Shown in pieces: positions 48,496 through 58,292 of a stretch of DNA of 64,000 nucleotides (its first letter is position 1; every line of letters begins with the position of its first letter). The notes under the pieces are model-generated. The model saw only the letters and a list, made by a program, of their open reading frames with translations. It ran no database searches and had not been told where the DNA came from. Origin of the DNA: Photobacterium iliopiscarium (GTDB lineage: Bacteria > Pseudomonadota > Gammaproteobacteria > Enterobacterales > Vibrionaceae); contig NZ_PYOO01000003.1 of NCBI RefSeq assembly GCF_003026395.1, positions 248,001 to 312,000 of the forward strand. Reading direction: 5' to 3'. A program made the translations under genes and the position numbers.

Positions 48496-51400
48496 CTACT
48501 TCTTCGCTTTAAATTTATCCAGTAAGGCATTCGCTTGCGCTTTTGTATCACCCTCACCTTTTAAAACGATATCTTGGAGTAAATCAACCGCACCACCAAT
48601 ATCGTTCATCTCTAGATACGCTTTAGCAAGATCTAACTGACCCGCATATTCACCCGCACTATCAACATCAAATTGACGGATATTGGCGAACATATCGGGG
48701 AAATCCTTTAAGCCTACATCAAGGTTTAACGGTTTTTCATCGGGATCTTCTTGGTGATAATTCGGATCATCTGCTAGCAACTCATCAATACTGATATAGT
48801 TCGGTAATGTTGACGTCGCCGCTTTAATATCAGCGGAGGCAATATTCGGTTGTTTTGACCAATCTTCACGCTCAAGTTCAGGCTCTGCAACCATGCTTTG
48901 CCAAACAGCAGCTTCATCTTCAGCTAAGACATCTTCGTTATCAGCAATAGCGCTATCAACCGTTGTCGCTAATAACTGATCACGTTCATCATTATTAAGT
49001 CCACGCGGCGGTGTAATATCACTGATATCTGCGTCATCAAACAACAACGCATCCATGTCTAAGCCCGCAGAATCAACCCGATCTTGTTTAGCTTCAGGTG
49101 ATTGATCAACCTCAGCAGCATCATCTGCGCCTGCTTGTGATTTAAAGCCTCGCTCAAGTGCATATTGCTCTAACTCATGCTGTTCTTCAAATGATGCAAA
49201 TAAAGCCTCATTTTCGTCAAACTCAGGTAGCGTACTAACATCAATATTATCAAACGCATATTCAAGATGGCGCGCAGTATCAAATGGAGAATAATCAGTC
49301 TCGGCATTAGCACTGTTAGTCTCTATCGATGCTTGTTGACGTTGTTCTGCCGCTTGAGCCGCTTGCTGTAATTGACGCGTTACATTATCGATGGCAATTT
49401 GCTCATCAATCTCGGTGCGCTCATCCATCTGTTCTAATGGCGATGCTTGCGGATCATCAAAGGCTGAGTTTTCATCAAATTCAGGTAAATCATCAAGGCT
49501 TAATGGTGTGTTATGCACCGCATCAGCTGCGGGCAAGTCTGCCATTTCATCATCATAGTGATCAAACGCGGCTTGTTCATCAAACTCAGGCAAATCATCA
49601 AGACTAAAGGTTGAAAGAGCAGGATCTGCCGCTAACAGTTCATCCAATAAATCAGTGCTATTTTCGTCAAGTTTAATGTCAGCTGTTACGGCTTGCTTGT
49701 CATTTTCATCAGCCAATAATTCATCTAATAAATCCGTACTGTTTTCTGCGACGTCAATATCACTCTCAAGCGATTTATCTTCATCATCAGCGACTAAATC
49801 ATCTAACAGCGCGGTGCTACCTTCCGCAAATAATGATTCATTATCGTCAGTATTGGTTTGAATTGAAGTAATGTCAGGTAAGTCATTATTAAACTGGGTA
49901 AATAACGCATCCAATTCATCTTGAGAAACAACGGTTGTGCCCGCTAGTTCAGCATCCGTCGTTACCTCTGACTGAGGCGTCTCTTGAGTTGATGCTTGCG
50001 CTTGTTGCAGAATCTCATCTAATAATGCTTGATCAGATAATTGAGTCTCTGCATCACTCTCATCTTCGGTGGCTAATGTTGTAAAAACCGTCGCTTGATC
50101 GTATTCAGATAAATCAAAATTTGTCGTATCTTCTTCGCTCAGGGATTTTTCCCATAACGCAGCTAACGCTTCATCTGCACTCGGCTCTGGTTTTGCATCA
50201 AATTCATCTAATGCACGTTCCATGTCTTCAAGACCGATAGCATTATCGTTTGAGACAGAAATAGTGCTGAGGCTATTATCAAAGACACTATCATCAACAT
50301 CAGTGTCAGCAATAAGCGCTTGCTGTTGAAGATGTTCATCCTCTAGCGTTATAACACTATCAGAACCATCAGCAGGGATCGTTGTTACAGTGTCGTCTTT
50401 ATTAACGGCTTGATTCGATTCTATATCCGCAAACAAATCATCATCAGCAAATAAGTCATCAAGATCGTCATCATGATCAGAACCTGTTAAGTCAATCGGT
50501 GGTGCAACAGCATTATCACTGATCGGTGCAGGTAACGATGGCTGCTCAGATTCGTCTTTCTTACGACGGAAAAACAATAACGCTAACAATGCAGCAATCA
50601 AGCCACCAGGAATAATACCTGCCGCAGCCAATGCCCACGGATTACTGGTTAATCGTGCAAGCCATGTTTCAGGTGTAGGTTCGACAACAGCAACTTGTTT
50701 TTGCTGTTCTAGAAATGACACCATTTGCTGACGAATACTGTCGCTTTCTGTTACTTGATCTTTCAACGCTGCCATATCTTGCTGCATAGCCGATAATCGT
50801 AACCGTAATGCATGGTTACTTTCGACTAGCGCATTCATTTTAACGTCTGCAACATCAACCTGTGGTGACTCAGGTTTCGCAGGAATAGCCGAGTTATTAA
50901 CTTCATCAGCTTCACCCATTACAACATCTGTCAAAACCGCCTCTTTTACAGCGACGGCGGCTGTCGATGCAACTTCTGGATCAACATCGGTTTCAGGCGT
51001 TGTTTTAGGTTCTGTCTTCGCTGGGGTTAACGATGGCTTAGGCGATAACTTAATCACTCGTGGGGTTTTAGCCGCAGTAGCTTGCTGCTTGGCTAATTGC
51101 TCTTCAGCTACACGTCTTTTTTCTAATTCCGTCGCATAAGGCGCACGTAATTGATCCGCCGCTAATTTACGACTAACAGAACTAATACGTTGTTGCTGAA
51201 TTTGATCCATTGTCGGCAGCTTTAGATAACTACCCGGTAGCAATGAGTGAATATTATTATTTTCAAAAGCATCGCGGTTAAGATTATAAATAGCACCAAT
51301 AACTTTAAAAATAGAGACGTTTTTATTGGGTAAATGGCGTGATGCAATGCCCCATAACGTTTCATTCTCATACGTTGGGCCATAATTACGCGCCATTGAC

Positions 51401-51600
51401 GACGATGTTGAAAACTGTTTTGTCGGTATGTTTAATTGGCTCGTGGTAGCTTCTCGATTAAGCGTTGCGTACGAGCTATCTTCATTTTCGGGACCGACGA
51501 TACGTATCGTATTTGCATTCACTACCGGAAGGTAAGACGAAATAGTAATAAAAGCTACCGGTAGTACCATTCGTTTAAGTATTTTTGGGATGTTAGACAC
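48496..51600 (-). CDS. HubP/FimV-type polar organising protein
   Basis: 1034 residues. Order: signal-anchor (about 1-30), LysM-containing periplasmic part with ETLWGIASRHLPNKNVS (about 79-95), coiled coil (about 255-300), one transmembrane helix (about 322-343), a long very acidic cytoplasmic region with repeats of LDDLPEFDE and STDLLDELLA (about 370-900), and a C-terminal FimV TPR-like domain (LDLAKAYLEMNDIGGAVDLL). In Vibrio HubP recruits ParA-type ATPases and chemotaxis proteins to the cell pole. GTG start at 51600, with AGGCA just before it. Confidence 0.92.
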   Translation of the reverse strand: MSNIPKILKRMVLPVAFITISSYLPVVNANTIRIVGPENEDSSYATLNREATTSQLNIPTKQFSTSSSMARNYGPTYENETLWGIASRHLPNKNVSIFKVIGAIYNLNRDAFENNNIHSLLPGSYLKLPTMDQIQQQRISSVSRKLAADQLRAPYATELEKRRVAEEQLAKQQATAAKTPRVIKLSPKPSLTPAKTEPKTTPETDVDPEVASTAAVAVKEAVLTDVVMGEADEVNNSAIPAKPESPQVDVADVKMNALVESNHALRLRLSAMQQDMAALKDQVTESDSIRQQMVSFLEQQKQVAVVEPTPETWLARLTSNPWALAAAGIIPGGLIAALLALLFFRRKKDESEQPSLPAPISDNAVAPPIDLTGSDHDDDLDDLFADDDLFADIESNQAVNKDDTVTTIPADGSDSVITLEDEHLQQQALIADTDVDDSVFDNSLSTISVSNDNAIGLEDMERALDEFDAKPEPSADEALAALWEKSLSEEDTTNFDLSEYDQATVFTTLATEDESDAETQLSDQALLDEILQQAQASTQETPQSEVTTDAELAGTTVVSQDELDALFTQFNNDLPDITSIQTNTDDNESLFAEGSTALLDDLVADDEDKSLESDIDVAENSTDLLDELLADENDKQAVTADIKLDENSTDLLDELLAADPALSTFSLDDLPEFDEQAAFDHYDDEMADLPAADAVHNTPLSLDDLPEFDENSAFDDPQASPLEQMDERTEIDEQIAIDNVTRQLQQAAQAAEQRQQASIETNSANAETDYSPFDTARHLEYAFDNIDVSTLPEFDENEALFASFEEQHELEQYALERGFKSQAGADDAAEVDQSPEAKQDRVDSAGLDMDALLFDDADISDITPPRGLNNDERDQLLATTVDSAIADNEDVLAEDEAAVWQSMVAEPELEREDWSKQPNIASADIKAATSTLPNYISIDELLADDPNYHQEDPDEKPLNLDVGLKDFPDMFANIRQFDVDSAGEYAGQLDLAKAYLEMNDIGGAVDLLQDIVLKGEGDTKAQANALLDKFKAKK

Positions 51601-51797
51601 TGCCTACATTCCTCTTTGGCAGAGATAAAATTGCTCGAAATCGTCGCAGGGCAACAAATTCGAAAGAATAGTTTCTGATGATAACGACCTAATAATAACG
51701 ACCACTATCAATAAAGCTTGAATCGCTATATTTAATCATAATAAGCGCCATATTATGTCAAGTTATCAGCAAAAGAAAAGCGAGCAGCTAACGAAAT

Positions 51798-51829
51798 AAA
51801 AAAGCGACAGGCTTGCACCCATCGCTTTG
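51798..51829 (-). terminator. Terminator of asd (shared cassette)
   Basis: AAAAAAGCGA-cag...acccA-TCGCTTT. On the minus strand, GCGA / TCGC plus internal GGG / CCC-type pairing and T6. It lies 85 bases past the asd stop. The rest of the hubP-asd gap (51601-51797) is AT-rich with no gene. Confidence 0.78.
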
Positions 51830-51913
51830 TTATTTTGTTAGCAAGTTTATTCGTGTTATCAATGTTGATACACAGTAATAACGCGATCTAACTCTTGCTT
51901 TTAATACTGTTAA

Positions 51914-52927
51914 TTACAAATAGTCTGCAATCAATTTTTCTGCAATCTGAATACTATTCGTTGCCGCGCCTTTACGGACGTTATCAGCCACAATCCACAT
52001 GTTAAGTCCACATGGGTGACTAATATCTTCACGAATACGGCCAATCATTACATGATCTTTGCCGACGGCATCTGTTACTTGAGTTGGGTATTCATTATTA
52101 GGGAATACTTCAATACCGTCAGTATTTTCAAGTAAGTTAATCACATCTTCTAATACAATCGGTTGATGTGTTTCAACATGTACCGCTTCGCCATGACCAA
52201 AGAATGATGACACACGCACACAAGTTGGGTTCACACGAATACTTGAATCACCCAAAATCTTTTGCGTTTCCCACACCATTTTCATTTCTTCTTTGGTGTA
52301 GCCGTTATCCATAAACTCATCAATCTGTGGAATACAGTTAAATGCAATTTGCTTATCGTAAGCTTTGGTTTCAATTGGCAAACCATTAAGCAGTTTTGCT
52401 GTTTGCCCTGCTAGTTCATCAATACCTTTACGACCTGATCCAGAAACAGACTGGTAAGTCGCAACGTTAATACGATCAATACCGTAAGCATCTTGAATTG
52501 GCTTCAGCGCAACTAACATTTGAATTGTTGAACAGTTAGGGTTAGCAATAATGTTACGGTTACGATAATCCGCAATCGCTTCAGGGTTCACTTCTGGAAT
52601 CACTAACGGTACATCATATTCGTAACGGAATTCAGAGGTATTATCGATAACAACTACGCCTTGCTCTGCGGCAATCGGCGCCCAATGGCGTGATGCTTCC
52701 GCACCTGCTGAGAACAAAGCAATTTGCACTTGGCTCCAGTCGAAATCTTCTACATCACGAACGCGCTTTGATTTACCTTTAAAACGTAACGCTTTACCTG
52801 CGCTACGATCACTTGCCAGCAAGTAAAGATTGCGAACAGGAAAATTACGTGCTTCTAGCACTTCGACCATAGCTTCGCCTACTGCGCCTGTTGCGCCGAG
52901 TATTGCGATATCATATTCCTGACTCAT
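51914..52927 (-). CDS. asd: Aspartate-semialdehyde dehydrogenase
   Basis: 337 residues. The N-terminal nucleotide motif [15 protein letters not shown], the catalytic Cys132 in [13 protein letters not shown], and a conserved [11 protein letters not shown] loop are present. It reduces aspartyl phosphate to the semialdehyde for lysine, threonine, methionine and diaminopimelate. The intact catalytic Cys distinguishes it from the inactive usg paralogue found at this locus in E. coli. The start overlaps the pdxB stop as ATGA. Confidence 0.94.
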   Translation of the reverse strand: MSQEYDIAILGATGAVGEAMVEVLEARNFPVRNLYLLASDRSAGKALRFKGKSKRVRDVEDFDWSQVQIALFSAGAEASRHWAPIAAEQGVVVIDNTSEFRYEYDVPLVIPEVNPEAIADYRNRNIIANPNCSTIQMLVALKPIQDAYGIDRINVATYQSVSGSGRKGIDELAGQTAKLLNGLPIETKAYDKQIAFNCIPQIDEFMDNGYTKEEMKMVWETQKILGDSSIRVNPTCVRVSSFFGHGEAVHVETHQPIVLEDVINLLENTDGIEVFPNNEYPTQVTDAVGKDHVMIGRIREDISHPCGLNMWIVADNVRKGAATNSIQIAEKLIADYL

Positions 52928-54099
52928 TGAGTGACCTCTACTACTGTAAAACCTAATTTAGCCAGCGACTCTACCGCAAACTCGACCTTTGCCGCTACTG
53001 TAATCGCACTATATTCACGTCGATCCCAGTAATTTTTACGCATTAGATCAAAAGCAGTGGCCATTTTGCTGTTATCGTCACCAGCCGCTAACATTTCACG
53101 ACGAAAAATACCGTCGTCTTTACGAACATCATAAACTAATTGAATCAAGCTAAATAACGTTGCTTCGTCCCATTGTCGGCTTAATTGTACCTGTGGTACA
53201 GGCGCAATCGGTAATAAATCACTCGCTAACGCATGATGCTCATTACCTAAAAACTGACAAAAACGGTTAAACACCATTGTAGTGCCACGCGCTTTACCTT
53301 CAAGCCCGTATCCTGCTACATGGGGAGTCGCAAACGCTAATAACAGTAATAATTGCAAATCGACTACCGGCTCTTGTTCAAATACATCTAATACAGCAGT
53401 TAATGTTTTACCACGGCCATCAACTGACGCTTGTAATGCGTGTTTTAGCGCCTGATTATCAACCACTGGCCCACGAGCAGCATTGATTAAAATTGCATTG
53501 GGCTGCATTGCCGCTAGAAAGTTAGCATCCACTAAATGATGAGTTGGATAATCGCCATCACGTGTTATCGGAGTATGAGTGGTGATCACATCACACTCTG
53601 CCAATAAACGCTCAAGTGAATCAAACTGACGCTTATCACCTTGTGCTTGCTTGAGCGGATCGTTTAATAAATAACGAATACCAAGCGCATCCAAACATTT
53701 GGCTAAATACGTTCCTACGTTACCCGCACCGATAATGCCGATAGTGCGATCAAATATAGAAAAATCCTGTTGCTGGCCTAATACCATCAAGCTACTTAAT
53801 ACATATTCTGCCACACCGACTTTGTTACAGCCGGGTGCTGCGGTAAACGTAATACCCTTTGCGGCTAATAAATCCTGATCGACATGATCTTGACCCGCAG
53901 TTGCCGTACCTACAAATTTAAGTTTATCGGCTTTAGCAATCAGATCAGCATTCACTTTGGTTACAGAACGGATCATTAAAGCATCAATGCCCACTAAATC
54001 ATCAGCGGTTAATGTACGTCCAGGTTTAGCAATAACGTCACCTAACTGGCTAAATAATTGCTGAGCATACGGCATGTTTTCATCGATAAGAATTTTCAT
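52924..54099 (-). CDS. pdxB: Erythronate-4-phosphate dehydrogenase PdxB
   Basis: NAD-dependent D-2-hydroxyacid dehydrogenase of the pyridoxal 5'-phosphate pathway. About 391 residues from ATG 54099 ([16 protein letters not shown]); the frame continues upstream to 54228 but that part is not family-like. Rossmann motif [14 protein letters not shown], catalytic arginine in [15 protein letters not shown], and His in [18 protein letters not shown] are visible, plus a PdxB-specific C-terminal domain. Confidence 0.95.
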   Translation of the reverse strand: MKILIDENMPYAQQLFSQLGDVIAKPGRTLTADDLVGIDALMIRSVTKVNADLIAKADKLKFVGTATAGQDHVDQDLLAAKGITFTAAPGCNKVGVAEYVLSSLMVLGQQQDFSIFDRTIGIIGAGNVGTYLAKCLDALGIRYLLNDPLKQAQGDKRQFDSLERLLAECDVITTHTPITRDGDYPTHHLVDANFLAAMQPNAILINAARGPVVDNQALKHALQASVDGRGKTLTAVLDVFEQEPVVDLQLLLLLAFATPHVAGYGLEGKARGTTMVFNRFCQFLGNEHHALASDLLPIAPVPQVQLSRQWDEATLFSLIQLVYDVRKDDGIFRREMLAAGDDNSKMATAFDLMRKNYWDRREYSAITVAAKVEFAVESLAKLGFTVVEVTQ

Positions 54100-54222
54100 A
54101 TACGTCCTGTAGAGAGAATAAAAGAGAAAGGATCGCGCGGAAATTATTATATAGGAGAGAGGGGCGAGGGAAAAGCAGGGACGAGGGGCGAGAATCGCGA
54201 TCGTTAGGGCGGGCCCAATATC

Positions 54223-54393
54223 CGTCATCTCGGAAGTTGAGGAACGAAGCTATCCGTGATCTACTCACCGCATGCTTGAGCCTCAAAGACGGCAGTGAAA
54301 ACACACTAATAATCCACAGAAAACACCAACTCTACAACGCGCGGACAATAGATTCCCTATCGCCCTCGTGGGCATTCACTGTAGGGAATGACG
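54223..54393. repeat. REPIN-like element, complete single copy
   Basis: 171 nt from CGTCATCTCGGAAG to TAGGGAATGACG. The loop of the right palindrome differs from the array (CGCCCTCGTGGGCATTC in place of the usual CTCGTTCGTAACCTC), with the stem kept. It lies between pdxB and fabB. Confidence 0.88.
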
Positions 54394-54410
54394 GGAGTTG
54401 GTTTAGGCAC

Positions 54411-54442
54411 AAAAAAAGCGACAGGCTTTCACCTATCGCTTC
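54411..54442 (-). terminator. Terminator of fabB (shared cassette)
   Basis: AAAAAAAGCGACAGG...CCTATCGCTTCTT, 70 bases past the fabB stop on the minus strand, read as a hairpin followed by T7. Confidence 0.78.
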
Positions 54443-54511
54443 TTATTAACGCTGTTATTCTCAACAAACAAAATCTCGTGACTCGAAACTTTGCTCCTCG
54501 AAAACTAATTC

Positions 54512-55726
54512 TTACGCTTCGTATTTCTTAATAACTAGCGTTGCGTTTGTGCCACCGAAACCAAAGCTGTTAGACATAACAGTCTTAAGTTCAACATCGC
54601 GCTTCTCAGTCACGATATCAAGGCCTTTAGCTGCTTCATCTAGGTTATCAATGTTGATACTTGGTGCAACAAAACCATGCTCAAGCATTAGCGTTGAGTA
54701 GATAGCTTCGTGAACACCAGCCGCACCTAGTGCGTGACCTGTCATTGCTTTTGTTGCAGAGATTGCAGGGCTATGACCACTAAATAGCTCTTGGATAGCA
54801 CCAAGTTCTTTTAGATCGCCAACAGGTGTTGATGTACCGTGAGTGTTGATGTAGTCAACAGGACCATCAAGATCTTTCATTGCCATCTTCATACAACGTA
54901 CAGCGCCTTCACCTGATGGTGCTACCATGTCGTAGCCGTCAGATGTTGCGCCATAACCTACGATTTCACCGTAAATTTTTGCGCCACGTGCCAATGCGTG
55001 CTCAAGTTCTTCAACAACAACCATGCCGCCGCCACCAGAGATAACAAAACCGTCACGGTCTGCATCGTAAGTACGTGATGCTTTTGATGGATCATCGTTG
55101 AACTTAGTAGACAACGCACCCATTGCATCAAACATCATGGTTAGTGACCAATCAAGCTCTTCACCGCCACCAGCAAACACAACATCTTGCTTGCCAAGTT
55201 GAATAAGTTCAACTGCGTGACCGATACAGTGTGCAGATGTCGCACAAGCAGAACTCATGGTGTAGTTAACACCGCGAATTTTAAAAGGTGTTGCTAAACA
55301 AGCAGAAACTGTTGAAGACATAGTACGCGGTACCATGTAAGGACCTACGCGCTTAACGCCTTTCTCACGTAGAATGTCTACTGCATGGTATTGGTTATAT
55401 GATGATGCACCACCAGAACCTGCAACTAAACCTGTACGCTCATTAGATACTTGATCTTCAGCTAGGCCAGAGTCAGCAACCGCTTGCTCCATAGAAAGGA
55501 AAGCAAACGCAGCAGCATCACCCATGAAACGCATTTTTTTACGATCAATGTGTTCTGAAGGAATGATTTTTAGATCACCCCAAACATTTGAACGCAATTT
55601 CATTTCAGCGAATTGCTCAGAGTAATTAATACCTGATTTGCCTGTTTTTAGGGACTCTAATACTTCAGCAACGTTGTTACCGATACTAGATACAATACCC
55701 ATGCCTGTAATTACGGCTCGTTTCAT
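54512..55726 (-). CDS. fabB: Beta-ketoacyl-ACP synthase I FabB
   Basis: 404-residue condensing enzyme essential for unsaturated fatty-acid elongation. The Cys-His-His triad is readable: Cys161 in [11 protein letters not shown], His in [11 protein letters not shown] (about 296) and His in [12 protein letters not shown] (about 331). FabB rather than FabF is indicated by length and the start [18 protein letters not shown]. FadR is known to activate fabB in relatives; a long inverted repeat (55809-55892) lies in its leader. Confidence 0.97.
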   Translation of the reverse strand: MKRAVITGMGIVSSIGNNVAEVLESLKTGKSGINYSEQFAEMKLRSNVWGDLKIIPSEHIDRKKMRFMGDAAAFAFLSMEQAVADSGLAEDQVSNERTGLVAGSGGASSYNQYHAVDILREKGVKRVGPYMVPRTMSSTVSACLATPFKIRGVNYTMSSACATSAHCIGHAVELIQLGKQDVVFAGGGEELDWSLTMMFDAMGALSTKFNDDPSKASRTYDADRDGFVISGGGGMVVVEELEHALARGAKIYGEIVGYGATSDGYDMVAPSGEGAVRCMKMAMKDLDGPVDYINTHGTSTPVGDLKELGAIQELFSGHSPAISATKAMTGHALGAAGVHEAIYSTLMLEHGFVAPSINIDNLDEAAKGLDIVTEKRDVELKTVMSNSFGFGGTNATLVIKKYEA

Positions 55727-55808
55727 GATGAATTCCTACTGATATTAATGGAAATACCTACTCATTTTACAAAACAACGCGTGTTCTATATTAATGACTA
55801 GAATACGT

Positions 55809-55892
55809 CCCAAACGGCTTTAAAATCTGCGCTCACATTCCCGCTTCGTTAGCTATAGCGAACGAAAACACGCGATATTAAAGATGTTTGGG
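55809..55892. repeat. Long imperfect inverted repeat upstream of fabB
   Basis: A central 22-nt near-palindrome TTCGTTaGCTATAGCgAACGAA (55845-55866, one mismatched pair) is nested inside outer arms CCCAAAC...TTTAAaATC and GATaTTAAA...GTTTGGG. It would form an 84-nt hairpin 83-166 bases before the fabB start, either in the leader RNA or as an operator/mobile palindrome. Confidence 0.7.
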
Positions 55893-56117
55893 CCGATAGC
55901 ACCTAATTTAACCATCATCTAAAAAAAAACAAAAAAGTTAATGATTATTTAGTATGAGAACTATAACGGCTTTGCTCCTGAAAAGTGGTCAGCTTTCCTG
56001 TATTTCAGGTACAATCTAATCAAAATTGCCCTTCAATCGCATTTAGAACCCATAATTGATGCATTTTCATGCATAAAGTGATGGCAAAATGCTCAGCAAC
56101 TAAACAAGAGGTTCATT

Positions 56118-58262
56118 TTGTCTCGCCCAATCCCTGCCAAGTCTACACTTCGAATTAACAATGCCATCCTTGATTGGAACGAAACGGGTAGTCCATTATC
56201 GACTGACTTTAATGATATCTATTTCTCAAATGACAATGGACTGGAAGAAACACGTTATGTGTTCATCAAACAAAATGGGCTACCTGAACGCTGGCATGAT
56301 TTTGATCGACGTCGATTTGTCGTTGCAGAAACAGGATTTGGTACTGGGCTTAATTTTTTCGCGTTATGGCAAACATTTAAAGCCTTTCGTGAACAATACC
56401 CAGACGCAACCACCAAAGAATTACACTTTATTAGCTTTGAAAAAGCGCCGCTCACTCAGCAAGATCTACTCAAAGCACACCAAGTATGGCCAGAACTGGC
56501 TGAGTTTACTCAAAAACTTGATCAACATTATCCACCAGCCATTGCAGATTGTCACCGGATTGTGCTTGAAGACGGCATGATCACCCTTGATTTATGGTTT
56601 GGCGACATTAAAGATTGTATGCCTCAAGTTTGGGTTGGCAATGACGGTATTATTGATGCTTGGTTCTTAGATGGTTTTGCACCAAAGAAAAACCCCGAAA
56701 TGTGGAGCCAAACCCTCTTTAACAATATGGCGAACATGGCACGATCTGGGTGTACGCTTTCCACCTTTACTGCTGCGGGTTTTGTTCGTCGCGGTTTAAG
56801 TGACGCAGGCTTTGATATCAAAAAAGCCAAAGGGTTCGGTATTAAACGGCATATGACGGTGGGGACTATTATAAAAAACCACCAGCAAGCGAATTTTAAG
56901 CCTTGGTTTGCACGTAGCTCACAACAAGCACCTCAATCTGAGCTAAACAATATTGCGATTATTGGTGGTGGTATCGCCTCCGCCACTACCGCTATCGCAT
57001 TGATTCGTCGTGGTCAATCCGTCAATTTATATTGTGCAGATAGCAAATTAGCTCAAGGCGCATCAGGCAATCGTCAAGGGGCGGTCTATCCCCTCCTTAA
57101 TGGTAAGCATGATTCACTCTCACGCTTTTTCGCACCAGGCTTTATTTATGCACGTCAATTTGTGGAACAAGCAGCCCAACATTGTCAGTTTGATCATGAT
57201 TGGTGTGGCGTCACTCAATTAGCATGGGATGAAGACGGCAAAAACCTCACCGAGGCTGAAAAACAACACGCACTCACCACTAATAATAAAATATCAGCGC
57301 GTCAAACTCAAAAATTGGATTGTATGTTGGCTGGTGGATTTCCAACATCGTTAGTACAAGGTTTGAATGTAGAACAAACACGAGCCATCACAGGTGTTGA
57401 AACAAATTGTCGCAGTGTTAATTACCCGCTTGGTGGTTGGTTATGTCCGCAACAATTAACTCAAGCATTAATTGAATCTGCGCTGAAGACAGGCAAACTG
57501 ACATTACACCTTAATAGTGATATTACGGCACTTGAGCAAATTGAAACCGAGAATAATCACCACCAATGGCAGTTAACGTTAGCTAATGGCACAACGGTTA
57601 ATCACACTACGGTTGTGGTGGCGAATGGTCATCGCTTAGGTCAATATCCGCAAACAGCCCCGATTCCAACCTCATCAGTACGCGGTCAAGTTAGCCACGT
57701 ACCAACCAATACGCCATTATCCAAACTTAAAACCGTACTTTGTTATGACGGCTATTTAACTCCAGCCAATACCAATACTGCCATCCATTGTATTGGTGCT
57801 AGCTATACTCGTGATAATTGCGATCTTGATTACAATAAAGACGATCAGCAGCAAAACAAACAACGGTTATTAGATAGCGTTCCCGCGACAGCACCATGGG
57901 CGAGTAAAATTGATGTTGATGCATTAGATCAACCATCACGCGCGCGCATTGGCGTCCGTTGTGCCAGTCGTGATCATTTACCGTTTGTTGGTAATGTGTG
58001 TCGTTATAATGATTTGATTAAGCAATATCGTGATTTAAGAGATAACCAGCTTTACGCTCAGAATATACCCGTTTATAAAAATTTATTTGCGATTGTCGGA
58101 TTAGGCTCGCGCGGGTTAAGTTCAGCGCCATTATTAGGCGAGTTATTAGCATCACAGATCTGTGGTGATCCATTACCACTACCACACTCAGTGCTTGATG
58201 ATCTCCACCCAGGACGAATGTGGGTACGGAAATTAGTGCGTGGGAAAGAAGTAAGATCATAA
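56118..58262 (+). CDS. mnmC: Bifunctional tRNA mnm5s2U34 biosynthesis protein MnmC
   Basis: 714 residues. N-terminal SAM methyltransferase domain (about 1-245; FVAETGFGTGLNFFALW, WFLDGFAPKKNPEMW) and C-terminal FAD oxidoreductase domain (about 270-700; dinucleotide motif IAIIGGGIASATTAIAL). It converts cmnm5U to nm5U and then methylates it to mnm5U in wobble uridine. The start is TTG at 56118, supported by AGAGG six bases before and by stop codons upstream. It is divergent from fabB, as in E. coli. Confidence 0.96.
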   Translation: MSRPIPAKSTLRINNAILDWNETGSPLSTDFNDIYFSNDNGLEETRYVFIKQNGLPERWHDFDRRRFVVAETGFGTGLNFFALWQTFKAFREQYPDATTKELHFISFEKAPLTQQDLLKAHQVWPELAEFTQKLDQHYPPAIADCHRIVLEDGMITLDLWFGDIKDCMPQVWVGNDGIIDAWFLDGFAPKKNPEMWSQTLFNNMANMARSGCTLSTFTAAGFVRRGLSDAGFDIKKAKGFGIKRHMTVGTIIKNHQQANFKPWFARSSQQAPQSELNNIAIIGGGIASATTAIALIRRGQSVNLYCADSKLAQGASGNRQGAVYPLLNGKHDSLSRFFAPGFIYARQFVEQAAQHCQFDHDWCGVTQLAWDEDGKNLTEAEKQHALTTNNKISARQTQKLDCMLAGGFPTSLVQGLNVEQTRAITGVETNCRSVNYPLGGWLCPQQLTQALIESALKTGKLTLHLNSDITALEQIETENNHHQWQLTLANGTTVNHTTVVVANGHRLGQYPQTAPIPTSSVRGQVSHVPTNTPLSKLKTVLCYDGYLTPANTNTAIHCIGASYTRDNCDLDYNKDDQQQNKQRLLDSVPATAPWASKIDVDALDQPSRARIGVRCASRDHLPFVGNVCRYNDLIKQYRDLRDNQLYAQNIPVYKNLFAIVGLGSRGLSSAPLLGELLASQICGDPLPLPHSVLDDLHPGRMWVRKLVRGKEVRS

Positions 58263-58292
58263 AAAAGGCGAAAGCAATCACGGGTTATTATT

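Noticed and set aside
54100-54228. N-terminal extension of pdxB
   Set aside because: PdxB begins at [10 protein letters not shown]; the upstream codons run into the REPIN-like repeat region.
55845-55866. The fabB palindrome as a member of the REPIN family
   Set aside because: It lacks CGTCAT/ATCT borders and the ATTCCC or CGGAAGC stems.
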